From contig CM070632.1 in assembly GCA_036346255.1 (NCBI GenBank), positions 25,818,657 to 25,882,656 on the forward strand: a stretch of 64,000 nt of DNA, read 5' to 3'. Shown here piece after piece: positions 1 to 11,811 of the stretch. The notes beneath the pieces were generated by a model. It worked only from the letters and a program-made list of their open reading frames with translations, was not told the origin of the DNA and made no database searches. Source of the DNA: Ampelocalamus luodianensis (taxonomy: Eukaryota; Streptophyta; Magnoliopsida; Poales; Poaceae). The position numbers and the translations under genes were made by a program. How positions within the stretch are numbered: position 1 is the stretch's first letter; every line of letters begins with the position of its first letter.

Positions 1-1578
1 AACATCGGAATCCATTACATCCAGGCAAAGCTAATGTTGTAGTGGATGCTTTAAATAGAAAGGTCTATTGCAATACTCTGATGATCAAGGAAACTCAGCC
101 AGCACTACATGACGAATTTCAGAAGCTCAAGCTTGAATTGGTTGAAGAAGGTTACTTGGATAGTCTAGAAGTGCAACCCACTCTACAAAGTCAGGTCAGG
201 GAAGCCCAGATCGAAGATGTAGATATCAAGGAGATCAAGAGTAACATGAAGAAGGGTATGTCCCTAAGATTCTCAGAAGATGAACAAGGAACTATTTGGT
301 TCGATAAGCGTATATGTGTACCGGACCAAAAGGAACTCAAGCAGTTAATACTCAAGGAAGCTCATGAAACCTTGTATTCTATCCACCCCGGAAGTGCTAA
401 AATGTATCAAGATCTTAAGGAATTGTATTGGTGGCCTAGTATGAAGCGGGGAATTGCTGAATACATAGCACAATGTGATGTTTGCCAGCGAGTTAAAGCT
501 GAGCATCAGAGACCGGCTGGACTCTTGCAACCCTTATAGATCCCTGAATGGAAATGGGCAGAGATTAGCATGGACTTCATCACCGGTCTGCCAAGAACAA
601 GAGCTGGATACAATTCTATTTGGGTAATTGTAGATTGCCTGACAAAATTTGCTCACTTCATCCTAGTCAAGACTACCTACTCAGGAGACAAACTTGCAGA
701 ATTGTATATGGCAAGGATAGTATGTCAGCATGGAGTACCCAAGAAGATCGTGTTGGATCGAGGATCTCAATTCACCTTAAGATTTTGACAGAAGCTACAC
801 AACGTTCTAAGCACTAACTTGAAATTCAGCACATCCTACCATCCATAAACAGATGGACAAACAGAAAGAGTAAATCAAATTCTTGAGGATATGTTGAGAG
901 CCTGCGCTCTAGAGAACCAAACCAGTTGGGATCAAATGCTACCTTATGCGGAGTTTTCCTACAACAACAGTCATCAATTAAGTCTGCAGATGTCCCCGTT
1001 TGAAGCCCTTTACGGAAGAAAATGCAGAACACCCTTGTATTGGACCGAAGCAGAAGAAGGATACACTTGGACCTGATATCTTGAAGGAAGCCGAAGATCA
1101 AGTTAGGTCAATCAGAGAAAAGCTTAGAACAGCTCAGACCAGGCAGAAAAGTTATGCTGATAACCGTCGCCGAGACTTAGCTTTCACACTTGGAGATCAC
1201 GTGTACCTGAAGGTTTCACTTCTCAAAGGGATGCGTCGTTTCAGAGTAAGCGGGAAGCTTGCACCAAGATACATTGGACCTTTTCTAATCCTAGCTAGAA
1301 GATGAGAAGTTTCTTACAAGTTGGAGCTTCTGCCTCAGCTGTCAGATGTGCATGACGTCTTCCATGTGTCTCAATTGAAGAAATGTTTGCGTGTACCGGA
1401 AGAGCAGATGTCGTTAGAAGCAGCTGACTTGCAGGAAGATCTCACCTACAAGGAGCAACCCATCAAGATTTTGGAAGTGACCGAGCGTGTAACCAGAAGC
1501 AAGATCCTCCGTTTCTGCAAAGTTCAGTGGAGCAACCACACTAAAGAGGAAGCCACCTCGGACGTGAAGAGGACCTGA
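1..1578 (+). pseudogene. Element C: 3' end of gypsy pol (RNase H tail, integrase, C-terminal tail), decayed
   Basis: Remnant of a Ty3-gypsy chromovirus polyprotein that inserts element cDNA into the genome. The first codons give the RNase H end (HPGKANVVVDAL). Next comes the integrase zinc finger: H and HPGS..KMYQDL, YWWPSMKR, then CDVCQRVK. The catalytic core shows SMDFITGLP (first Asp) and VLDRGSQFT (second Asp), and TDGQTERVNQ supplies the Glu. The C-terminal part has VHDVFHVSQLKK and KVQWSNH..EEAT, the chromodomain-like tail of Tekay/Del elements. In-frame stops at 538-540 and about 786-788, a stop just before TDGQTERV, a frameshift near 1075 and a stop near 1303 make it non-functional. 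The upstream part lies outside the window. Its 3' LTR starts 75 bp downstream. Family assignment is from motifs only. Confidence 0.9.
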
Positions 1579-1635
1579 AGGACGAGTTCCTGAACCTATT
1601 CTCTAGTCAGCTCGAATCTCGGAGTCGAGATTCCC

Positions 1636-1652
1636 TTTAAGGGGTGTAGGTT
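1636..1652 (+). other. Element C polypurine tract
   Basis: A purine-rich stretch with AAGGGG directly before the TGTAACATCCC start of the LTR. This is the expected plus-strand primer position. It contains a few pyrimidines, so it is a weakened tract. Confidence 0.55.
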
Positions 1653-3610
1653 TGTAACATCCCTAATTTGTAGAGTTTTTGAAAATTTTCAAAATTTAAA
1701 ACTAACCATTTGACTTTGGTTTAAGTTGCAAAAGCATAACTTGAGATTTAGAAATCAAAAACCATTTAATTTGAATTAATCAGACATCAATTAAATTAAA
1801 AAAGTTGGTTTATTTGAGTTTTCTAGATTTTATTTGGATTTTAAGTCTTTTCTTGCTTTTTCTAGATTTTAGAATTGGTTTTTCCTTTTTGTCCAAAATT
1901 AAAAATCTATTTTAATTGCAAAATTAAAAGCTAAAGTATAGTTAAAAGTATTTTTTATTAAGTTCTAAATAATTCAAGGGACTTCTGTGAATTTTCCTAG
2001 AATTTTTAGACTTTATTAGCTATTTTCTAAAAATCTTTTTTGCCTTTCTGGTATTTCTAAAATTCAAAACTCAATTAAAATCCCCTTAACCTCCTTGGGC
2101 CGAATCTCCCAGCCCAATCTCTCTTTTCTCCCCTCGCAGCCCAGCTTCACCGGCCTATTCCCGCATGCGCTGCCCGCTCCGCGCCCTCTCCCCTCGCTCC
2201 CGCTGACAGGTGGGGCCCACCTGTCAGCTCCTCCTTCTCCCTCCCTTGTCTTCTTCCTCCCGTCGTCTTCCTCGTGCGACGTCAATGCCCGCGCGTTTTG
2301 CGCTGGTCACCCGTCACCTCCCCGTCCCGCCTCTGCTGTGCATTCAGTGCGGCGACGACTTCCGCGCTCGCTATCGTGCCTGCTCCCGCCCCGCCCTGCC
2401 TCCCGCCGCCATGCCCTGCCTTCCGCCCCCACCGCCGCAGAGCTCCATGGGCGCTCCGCTCGTTGAACCTCCATCTCTTCACCTCCTTGATTCCTATAAA
2501 TGTGCGCATCGGGTGCGCATTGAGCTCCTCTCCCTTTCCCCTCACCTCGCCCTCTCTCTCTCGCTCTCCTCTGGCCGCGATTGGAGCTCCAATCGCCGCC
2601 AGCAAGCTTCACTCCGCTACGTCTACCGCTACCGTCGAGCCTCCTCTAGTGCTGCTGCTTCCACCTACGGCATCGCAAGAATGAGGCCCACACCGTGCTT
2701 GCCTCCCCATCCCCAAAAGCCTCCCGGAGCTCCTCCGCCACTTTCATCCGCCGCCGCCACCTTCCTCGCTTGTCGCCGGCCACCTATTGATGCCATGTTG
2801 TCAGCACCGTGTGCATCAACTTCCCTGTGAGCTCCTCTCTCCACTGGTGCCTTCACCGCCGGTCGCCGCGTCGCCAATCGCCAGCGAGCCCTCGGCTCCC
2901 GCGCGCCACCACTCAGGTGCCAACGTGGCAGCCACATGGCATCCGCATCATCACCACCTAGGCGCCATGTCAACCCTCTGGCCCGCATGGCTGCCTTGTC
3001 AGCACGCCCCGTGGCACTCCAACTCCATCACCATTCCAAAAGACCTGTGAACCTAGTCCACCTTGAACCATCTCATTGACAGTGGGCCCACATGTCAATT
3101 TCTTTTCTTTTATTTGTTTCAGCCGAAAATCCCATTGATGACGTCAGCTGATGTCATAAACTCTTTTTCCTTCACAAAAATAAATTAGAAAATTATGAAA
3201 ATCCCCTTTTCTTCATTTTATGTAATTTCAATCTTCTAGAGGCCATAACTTCTTCATTCGAACTCCGATTTGAGTGATTCAAATTTCTAAATTCATGTAA
3301 AATCCTCCTATTGCTGTTAGTGCTAATTTGTTATTTATTTGAGCTTTATTTGGAGTTATTTTATTTCTTTGGCTTCGTTCGAACGTGTAGATTCCGGCAT
3401 TTCGGAAGATTTCTCGGACCTGACGACCGAAGCACCTCAACTCTTCAACGAATGCAAGTCGTAGACCTTTGATCATATTAAACCTACTTTATAAAACTAT
3501 ATTATTTGATATAAACATGCATTGCTAGTTTTATATTAAATGGTATCGGGAGTAGATAATGGCCAAATTGATGTATGCCCCCTTGAAAATTGCTACCGAC
3601 ATGTACCCTT
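1653..3610 (+). repeat. Element C 3' LTR, first part
   Basis: The LTR begins TGTAACATCCC right after the polypurine tract. It continues through an AT-rich stretch, then a GC-rich section (about 2090-3050) that reads open in several frames without any recognised domain. It is interrupted at 3610 by antisense solo LTR A1, and the rest resumes at 8798. The join is supported by the homologous, differently interrupted LTR F (34868-37499), which runs continuously across the equivalent point. The rejoined length is about 3.27 kb. Open frames here (up to 206 codons) are treated as chance products of high GC. Confidence 0.85.
2203..2227. repeat. 25-bp palindrome with 12-bp arms in C LTR
   Basis: CTGACAGGTGGG and its exact reverse complement CCCACCTGTCAG flank a single central G. 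It sits in the GC-rich U3/R region of LTR C. The half-site is a motif widespread in grass repeats. No function can be assigned. Confidence 0.8.
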
Positions 3611-4898
3611 TGTGAGGACCCGGAATATTTAACTAGTAACACTTAACCTCCAAATGGTTCTAGCATTACTAATTAAACATTCTAAGCCTCGATGGACATA
3701 TGCTTCCCAGAATTGCAGCATATGCACATCATCACAAAATTACACATCAATTCCATACACATACATCACTAAGTTTAACAACGACATACATAAAATAAAA
3801 TTATTACAAAAGAGAGCTGACCGGCCAAAAAGACAAAATACAAGAATGACAGTGAAGCAAAAGCGCCATAAGATGGCTAGAACAAAAGTCGACCAGGTTA
3901 GCCACACACCCACAAGGCAACCGGCCAGGCCGCTAAGCTAGTCGCCCATAGCTACCACAACCTGACTCACAAAAGTGAGGCCCTCGAGCTCACCTTCTTC
4001 CTCTGCAACAAAACAATTAAGCGTAGCAACCGAGTACAAAGATTGTCTTTGTACCCTTAAGATCGCGTGTGGAATAGCGGACCTATTCATAAACTATATG
4101 CAAGCTTATTTAGGTGGAGGTTGTATGTCTCATTTGCATGAAGCCAACTTTATTTGCAATAAAGTAATACATTTTGAAAGCAAGTTTGCAAATCTGTTTA
4201 GTTATCAAAGTAAATGATAAGTAAAGATACATACAAGTAACCACACAGGCGACTATCCCAATAGCCACCACAACATAGCACGAATCCCGATTCGTACCAC
4301 CCATCAAGTTTTAATTTAAAAGGTTGTAGTCTAACTCTTGAAAGACCTTGCCAAGCGTGTCCATAACCTAGGACGAGGCTATTCGAATAGTTTTAACCTG
4401 CAGGGGTGTACCAATGTACCCACACTTGGACCGCCTTCAAGCCACAAGCACACTACAGAAGGTATGCTTGCACGACTAAGTCCTCTGAGACATTTCCAAT
4501 CTTGTGTATTAACTACGAGCCGCTCGTATGGGTAGAAACACCATACGCTTACATTGCAAGTCGAAGACAACAAATCCCATCACGGGTGAAGTCTTTGGAC
4601 ACTACAATCTCCCAACACCATCCCTCCTGCGACTCCTGCGACTCGGAGCCAATACACGCCAAAGTACTAAGTCAAGAGAGGTCCCATACCCTCTAATGTG
4701 GTTAGCACGCTAAAATGCTTGGTTTAGTGTAACAAGATGTTCGGTCCTTGTTGACCGGGCACCATTCGATCACACCCAAAATCACACCAACATACCATTG
4801 TGCCCAAGTCTAAATCATTTTATTTTCAGTTTTAGTTTTCATAAATAGACATGGCACAAGGTGGAAATCATAAATCATAATAAGTTTTGTGTGATCAA

Positions 4899-4920
4899 GG
4901 TTATCGACAAGTCGATAACC
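4899..4920 (-). repeat. Conserved LTR hairpin in A1
   Basis: Perfect arms GGTTATCGAC and GTCGATAACC with a 2-nt loop. The same structure occurs in every A-family LTR of the window and, with a wobble change, in element B. Confidence 0.85.
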
Positions 4921-6210
4921 GCCCATTTCTAGAAGCTAAGCATGGCTAAGCAATTAATTCGCAACTACTAAGTGACAAGAGCCCATCCATGAACTCTAAA
5001 TCACAGCAAGTAACCTAGGCTCATGGTAGTAGAGGATAATCATTTGCTAAGGAAATGCATCTACTAGGCCAACTATTAACACAAAATAGCAATGCATACA
5101 TAGAATTTGTAATCAACATAAATACTTAAAATCTGGGATTAACATGATCAAACTGCTTGCCTTCTTGCTGTTGCTCAAAGCTGTTGTGGAGGGTCGCTCT
5201 CGGGATTACCGCAAATGTCGAACCCTAGCGAAGGCAAAAGAACCAAGAACAACCAATAAGACGAGCAACACTTAAACAAAGAGCAAGCAAAAATTATCCA
5301 AATGCGTGAAACTTATACACAAGGTGAAATACGAATATACCTAGACATAGAAACTGGAAAAACCTAATTTGGATTTGCGGTGCAAAAGATATTACCTAAA
5401 AACCCATTTTCGGCCATAATTAGCACTGTAGCAAAAACATTTTCTAGAAAGATTTTGGAGCTGAAATTTTTATGGAAGCTACCTACTGGTATAGTGGTAA
5501 CCCATATAAAATTTCAGGTCATTTGGAGTTAAAATGATTTAGTTATGATTTTTCTAAGACGCAAAACTAGCATAATGCACTTTCCAGAAATATAAACATG
5601 TGCAAAACCTATTTCACGTTATAGTATGATAACAGAGGGATTTCCTAACATCAAATTTCTATTTTTAGGATTTACAGGGAATTACTGGTGCCTATTACAA
5701 CATTAAATGAATTTTTAATTGTTACTAATAAGGTTAAATCTATTAACATATTTTTCTGGTGCTGATTTAGGCCTACCACCATTTTTAGATTAAAGTTTAG
5801 TTAATAACAAATTTATCAAAGTTAAAATCATTCAATTAGCAGATATACAGAATAAGATATGTATTTTCTAAGTTTTAGCACAATTCTGGAATATATAAAA
5901 ATAGCAGAAAACACGCTATTAAAGATTACAGAGTTTTCTACTACAGAAGCATAGCTAAAAGCATTTTTATATTAAACTTTAGTGGAATACAAATTTACTG
6001 CAGTTGGTTTCATGTAAAAAGGATTTATCTTGAATTAGTTATGAATTTCTAAAGTTTTTATACAATTTTCAGTTGATAAATAAATACTTACAGAAATAAA
6101 AACCAACCCAACCGACAATAAGCAGCGTGGGCGCTCGTGGGCGTCGATGTGAAATCCAACGAGCCACACGCTTGCGAAAAGCGCGCGCGCGCGATTCAAA
6201 ACAGAGCCCA

Positions 6211-6232
6211 CCGTTGGATCAAGATCCAACGG
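6211..6232 (-). repeat. Second LTR hairpin (CCGTTGGATC arms) in A1
   Basis: Arms CCGTTGGATC and GATCCAACGG are separated by 2 nt. The same structure is present in both LTRs of element A (12812-12833 and 28068-28089). The half-site is a common plant repeat motif. Confidence 0.8.
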
Positions 6233-6474
6233 CTCACGAGGAAGGATGCAACCGGACGGTGCGGTTGCCTTGGCCTCACGGTAGTAGATCTCAAGATGAG
6301 CGGCGCGAGAGCACTTCCGTCGGAAGGTCCGATTGCACGCATGATCGTGGGCGCAGATCAAGCGATGGGCGGCCAAGAATGATGAGGGAACGGATGGTCG
6401 AATGCATACAAGATGCGGGCGCAGATCGCAAAATGGACGGCGGTCCAAGATCGAAGTGCAAGCGAGTCCGACAC

Positions 6475-6990
6475 GTGGGGCCGCATGTCAGTGACTGAGA
6501 GTCACACATGCGAGATTTAACACACGTGCACAGTGCACGTGGACCCACCTGTCAGTGACTTAAAGGAGGTTGTTAGGGCAGCTTATTAATTACTAATGAC
6601 CTATGATTACTGATGATTAGCAATTAATGTGTCCTAACGATTTTGAACAGTGGTGATTTAGGGACTGAGGGCCCACACGTCAGTGACCCAAAAAGATAAT
6701 TTCGGACACATTTATTGCTAACAATGATTAGCAATAAATAATCCAAAATCAGCCCTAATGACTTCTGGTTTTCGGTTTTGAGCTTACGGGCCCACCCGGC
6801 AGTGGCACAGGGGTTATTTCCGACAGCCAAAAGTGCCGACACTTTAATTAACCCATGATTAGCATTAATGATGCCTAATCGCACGGATAAAAGCCAGCGG
6901 ATGATTTAAGGGAGCTCGACCCACATGTCAGTGAGACATTAGGCCAGATTAAGACACCATTAATGCTCCACTGATTGGCAATCATTAAAC
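6475..6990 (-). repeat. Degenerate repeats (GTCAGTGA + ATTAGCAATTAATG) in A1
   Basis: Five copies of a CCCAC-nn-GTCAGTGA-like motif, at about 6484, 6549, 6678, 6800 and 6927. The last four are spaced 122-129 bp and are followed by AT-rich stretches reading like TTAGCAATTAATG and TGTCCTAA. The same block appears in sense orientation in element A's LTRs (about 12180-12500 and 27420-27760), so it is a family feature. Confidence 0.65.
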
Positions 6991-8797
6991 ATTAAATGTG
7001 TCCTAATTATCTGACGAAAACGGAGCTTCTCAACTGACAAAACCCGAGTGGCTTTGCCGGCTTGTCGCCGGCGACTCCGGTCGCGGCGGCGCCCACAAAC
7101 TATCAAAATGGGTTCGCAATAGTGTTGCGGACCCAATGGTGGTGACCTCGCCGGCGGTGGAAGTGCAGGCCACGAGCGGAAAACAAAGAAGGAGGCCGAC
7201 ACGGCAAAACACGAAAATAGCAAGATGCTCATTGCGGTCCAAGGAAGCGAGTGCCATGACTTCTAGGGACTACATAGAAGCTACCTTAACCGAGAGGAGC
7301 TCCAAAGATGGCGGGAAGACTTGAACACGATGAAGTCCACCGGAGCCAAGAAGATGAAGTGGAAGATGAGGTTACGAGCAAAATGAGTGGAACAAATCAT
7401 CACCACAGACTTCATTATAGCTCAAAGAGGCTCCAAAAGCAAATAATTGCAAAAGAACCACTTAGGAGTGGAGAAGAAAGGGGTGAAACCAACGAAAATC
7501 TCCAAACTTAAAATTGAGCGATTCCTGTTAATGCAACCCAAAATCAAGTTAGGGGAAATACAAGGGAGGTTGAGGAGTTCAAAAGGGTGCAAGAAATGTT
7601 GAAGATGAACCACTGGACACCAAGGCCGCCATTGGAGCTCTCACAATGACAATGGTGCTTTGGGGTGTGAGGTGGTTTTGCTGCTCAGAACACTAAGAAG
7701 AGCAGAGCGTGGTGTAAAGGAACACCAGGAGGAACCGAGAGGGTTAATATAGAGGAAGGATTAGGGTTTCGAGCACGCACATGAGCCCATGGTGAGCTCG
7801 GTTCATGGTGCGGCCATGGACCACGAAATGATGGGAGTAAGTGAGCATGGTGACAATGGAGGAGAAAGCCTGGTGCGCATTAAATGCATTGCAGAGAGAC
7901 GTTGACAAAAGCAAACGTGGAGGTGACACATCACGCCGCCCCGCGCTCGCTCTCGCTCTGCCATTGCCGCCCGCGCGCACGGAGAAGCCGAGGAGGAAGA
8001 AGAACAGAGAAGGCAAACCACGATCGTTGGATTAAAAATGGACGGTCACGATTTAAGCGAGTTCGCCGGACAGTCCGATTGCCCTCAGGAATCTGGACGG
8101 TTGGATTGAGATCCAACGGTCCCAATTTGTTAATGCAACCGGAGGGTCCGAATGACACCATCAATGCGGGCCACGCGATTTGAATCCAACGGCTGATATC
8201 GCACGCGCGCTTTGAAACGCGGCTCGGTGCAGTTAGGTGGTTCGACCGAGTCAAGTGGCTCGGACTCGAGCCCGACTCGAACCCAATGAACAGTGAATCA
8301 GCTTTAGGTTTTAAATTAAAGCTGAGACTTTTGAGGATTTATTTGGGGTAGCAAAATAACTCCAAAAATTCTGAAATTTTTACAAGAGCTTGCTGACTGA
8401 GTCATTGACCTTGTGTAAAATTTTCAGAGGTTTTTATGCAATGTATTTTTCTCCAAAAATTCTACAAGGTACTGGTTTTAGGTTTGACTGAGAGTCAAAC
8501 AGGTTTGACTGCCCTCTAAAATATTCAAACAATTTCTAAAAATTATGAAATTTTTCAGAGGGGTCACATACCATCCCATGAACTTAGGAAAAATATTTCC
8601 AGAGGATGATCAAAAGGTTTGACAAGAATGATTTTGAAGGAACAAGATTTGGATCAAAAGACTTGTGACTTTGCATTCCCATAAGTCTTGTGCAATACTT
8701 GTCCAATACAAACAGGAAACACATGATGTAAGAAAAAGTTTTAATTTCTACTCATTTTCTTACATTTGAAACACAAGCCCAAAATTGGGATGTTACA

Positions 8798-10111
8798 CCC
8801 TTGAATGACACAAATCCTTGGACACTATAGGATGGGTTATTTTAGTTGGACATTGATAAACTACCAACAGGGGTATCGTATTATGCTTAGCCATGCTATA
8901 GTTGTACATTGGGACTCATGATCACATGGTCGTATGAATAAACATGACTAAAGGACTTAGGGAATTGTGGCACAGCCACTGTTATTAAAAGATGTTGTGC
9001 CAAGGCTAGGGTGGCCTTTGGTTGGGTTGAACGAAAATGATTTATACTCGGGCGAGTGATCGTGCAGTAAAGGGGACGATTTTAGGATGAGGTTGCCTCG
9101 CCTGAGTAGCCAATAAGGACTTAACTTTGTGCGCCATTGATCCAGGGCAAACCGTGCAACCACAAGTTCATTATGGGGTGGACCTGGCCAACTAATTAGC
9201 AATGTTCTGATTTGGTTCTATTTTGGGTTGATGAGCGGCGCAAGAGGGGGCCCGGAATGGCGAATCCTTAGCGAGCAGAACTTGGTCAGGACAGAACTTT
9301 GTAAAGACCTTGTCACGTACTCCAGACAGCTTACATAAGCAAGTGAGTGGTGGCATACATATATGAAAAACAAACTAAAGAAGTCGTGTCTTGTGGGTCA
9401 AGTTGTATAACCTCTACAGAGTGTAAAACTATTTGAATAGCCGTGTCCCCGATTATGGACAACGCCTGACGATTTCACACGAGGGGTAGAATTTATCAAA
9501 AATAGTGGGAATGATGGTTTGGGTGGATTGGTTGGGAAGTTCACTTGTTGTTTTCCAAGAAACTTGTTTACTTATGTATTAATCTTTTAAATTATACTTT
9601 CAATCTACTTACTGTATTTACTGTCAATATCGCTTTCCGCAAAATAACCATAAAGCTATTATTGTCAAGCCTAGCATGAATAATAATTGCATATATTTCC
9701 CTACGGCTTGCTGAGTACATTCAAAGTACTCATGGCTTTATGCCCTCTGGTTTATCAGTCGCTGAAGAAGACATAGGAAGCTCGGAGTTCTATGAAGGGG
9801 AGTACTTTGAGGATTATGCGAACTAGGTCACGTCCTCCACTCGATTGCCTGTGGGCATGTCAGCTGGCCACCATGAGATATTTTGGGTTCCACTGTAAGT
9901 TATCTTTTGTTTTTAAGCCCTACGTGGTAACTTTGTAAGACTTGACCATAAGGTCCTTTTGCTACCAAGTAATATTAATTTGTCTGCTTCATCATTATTT
10001 GGTTGTATGGTCATGATTACATCTATGTTGTAACTGTGCGAGCTAGCTAATGATCTGGGACTAGTTCAGAATGCACAGAGGGATTCCAGGGTGCATACCC
10101 GGGGTCGTGCA
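8798..10111 (+). repeat. Element C 3' LTR, second part
   Basis: Resumes with the CCCTT target duplication and aligns by eye with 36110-37499 of LTR F over its whole length. Shared landmarks include the GGTGGACCTGGCCAACTAAT stretch, one copy of GCAAGAGGGGGCC, a TATTTGAATAG module (9429-9440) and the end near GGGTCGTGCA. The exact 3' terminus is uncertain by a few bases because the CA end is followed immediately by copia-like DNA. Confidence 0.8.
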
Positions 10112-10381
10112 TAATGGCCATACACTTTTTTTATTCGACCATAATGAGGGGCCCAGAGACATCTCTCCCGTTATGTTAGGAGGGACAAATCCCATATCTA
10201 ACCAGTCACATTCCTCCCTATATTTCATAGCATACCCGAAAGCTACCTTTATAACTATCCAGTTATGAGTAGCGTTTGCAACCCCAAAGTGTGCTATTAC
10301 ACATGTAGAAAACTATGCTGATCTCGGTCTAAGGATTATACATCATCATTGCTTGAGACCAATTGATGACACATGGAGTCA
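10112..10381 (-). repeat. Copia LTR fragment J, left piece
   Basis: About 270 bp resembling the antisense 3' part of an Angela/BARE-type Ty1-copia LTR (recognition from memory of the family, no alignment possible). It continues at 30532 after element A. The 5-bp duplication around A is AGTCA (10377-10381) versus AATCA (30532-30536), one mismatch. The remainder of this LTR probably lies beyond element C, outside the window. Confidence 0.6.
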
Positions 10382-11424
10382 TGTAACATCCCAATTTTGG
10401 GCTTGTGTTTCAAATGTAAGAAAATGAGTAGAAATTAAAACTTTTTCTTACATCATGTATTTCCTATTTGTACTGAACAAGTATTGTACAAGAAGTTATG
10501 GAAATACAAAGTCACAAGTCTTTTGATCCAAATCTTGATCCTTCAAAAACAATCTTGTCAAACCTTTTGATCATCTCCTGGAAATATTTTTCCTAAGTTC
10601 TTGGGAGGGTATGTGACCCCTCTGAAAAATTTCGCAATTTTTAGAAATTGTTTGAATATTTTTGGAGGCCAGTCAAACCCAATTAATTTCTGGTCAAACT
10701 GTGGACCAGCACATTGTGGAGTTTTTGGAGGAAAAAGTATAGCACAAAACCTCTAAAAATTTTCCTCAAGGTCAATCACTTAGTCAGCAAGCTCCTGTAA
10801 AAATTTCAGAATTTTTGGAGTTAAATTGCTACCTCTAATAAATCCTCAAAAGCCCCCGTCTATTTAAAATCCAAAACCTGGTTCACTGTTCCTTGGGTTT
10901 GAGTCGGACTCGGGCTCGAGCCAGTGGGCTTGATCGAACCAACTAACTGCACCAAGCCGTGTTTTATAACGCGCGTGCAATCTCAACCGTTGGATCTTAA
11001 TCTCTCGGCCCACGTTCGCACGAGCATTCGGACCGTGCGGTTGCACTATTCAATTGGGACCGTTGGATCTCAATCCAACCGACCAGATTTCCGAGAGCAA
11101 TCGGACTGTCCGGCGGACCTTTTAAATCGCAGCCGTCCATCTCAAATCCAACGGTCGTGGCTTGTCTTCTCTGTTCTTCTTCTTCCTTGGGTTAGCCGTG
11201 CGGCGCATGCAGGCAATGGCAGAGAGAGAGAGAGAGGGCAGCTTTGCACTGTCTTTTCAAGCTTGCTCTCGTCAACGTCTCTCTGCGGGGCATTAAATGC
11301 GCATCAGGCTTTCTCCTCCATTGTCACCGTGCTCACTTGCTCCCATCATTTCTTGGTCTATGGCCGTAGCATGAACCGAGCCCACCATGGACTCATGTTC
11401 TTGCTCGAAACCCTAATCCCTTCC

Positions 11425-11432
11425 CTATATAT
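11425..11432 (+). promoter_or_regulatory. Candidate TATA box, element A 5' LTR
   Basis: CTATATAT preceded by a CCCTAATCCCTTC pyrimidine-rich stretch. It is conserved at 26662-26669 in the 3' LTR and in degraded form near 7745 in antisense solo LTR A1. Position inferred; no transcription start is known. Confidence 0.5.
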
Positions 11433-11718
11433 TGCCCCCTCTAGGTCCTCCTGGTGTTCCTTTACACCTCACTTTGCTCACTCTCTGTGTTTGAGCTCAA
11501 GACCACTTCAAATCCTCAAACCACCATTGTTGACCTGAGAGCTCCAATGGCGATCTTGATGTCCAGTGGTTCACCTTTAATCTTTCTTGTACCCTTTCGA
11601 GCTCCTCAACTTCCTTTATATTTCCCCTAACTTAATTTTGGGTTGCATTCATAGGAATCACTCAATTTTAGTTTTGGAGATTTTCGGCCGATTTCACCTC
11701 CTTTCTTCTCCAACTCCG

Positions 11719-11811
11719 GTAAGTGAATCTTTTTGCAATTACTTACTTGTGGAGCTTATGGGAACCTTGAGGAAGCTATTTTGATCACCCATTGGTGTTC
11801 ATTTCGCTCAG
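11719..11811 (+). other. Candidate 93-bp leader intron, element A 5' LTR
   Basis: Donor CCG|GTAAGTG and acceptor TTTCGCTCAG|GTTG, with T-rich sequence between. The 3' LTR has the same 93-bp interval (26956-27048). Element B has CCG|GTGAGTT and TTGCTCAG|GTTG at the matching place with 94 and 93 bp. Splicing is inferred from this conservation only. Confidence 0.45.

Larger units (their letters stand above)
3611..8797 (-). mobile_element. Solo LTR A1 (family A, antisense), 5.19 kb
   Basis: Complete LTR of the element A family lying in reverse. It opens TGTGAGGACCCGG and closes GGGATGTTACA, so on its own strand it is TGTAACATCCC...TCCTCACA, as in A. CCCTT flanks both sides (3606-3610 and 8798-8802), which proves a single insertion into LTR C. 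No internal element sequence remains, so it is a solo LTR left by LTR-LTR recombination. It carries the 10+2+10 hairpins at 4899-4920 and 6211-6232, the CTATTCGAATAG palindrome at 4379-4390, and a short-period repeat block at about 6480-6930. The leader intron splice sites seen in A are mutated here (about 7380-7470). Confidence 0.93.

Noticed and set aside
2210..2830. 206-codon open frame in LTR C
   Set aside because: GC-rich stretch open in several frames on both strands, low-complexity Pro/Ser/Arg composition, no known motif.
4899..4920. Conserved hairpins as microRNA precursors or terminators
   Set aside because: Stems are only 10 bp, too short for a plant miRNA precursor, and rho-independent terminators do not apply to a plant nuclear locus.
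10924..11538. 204-codon open frame in A 5' LTR (and its 251-codon relative at 26266-27021)
   Set aside because: It lies in U3/R of an LTR, has no domain, changes length between the two nearly identical LTRs through indels, and is not open in the antisense solo copies.
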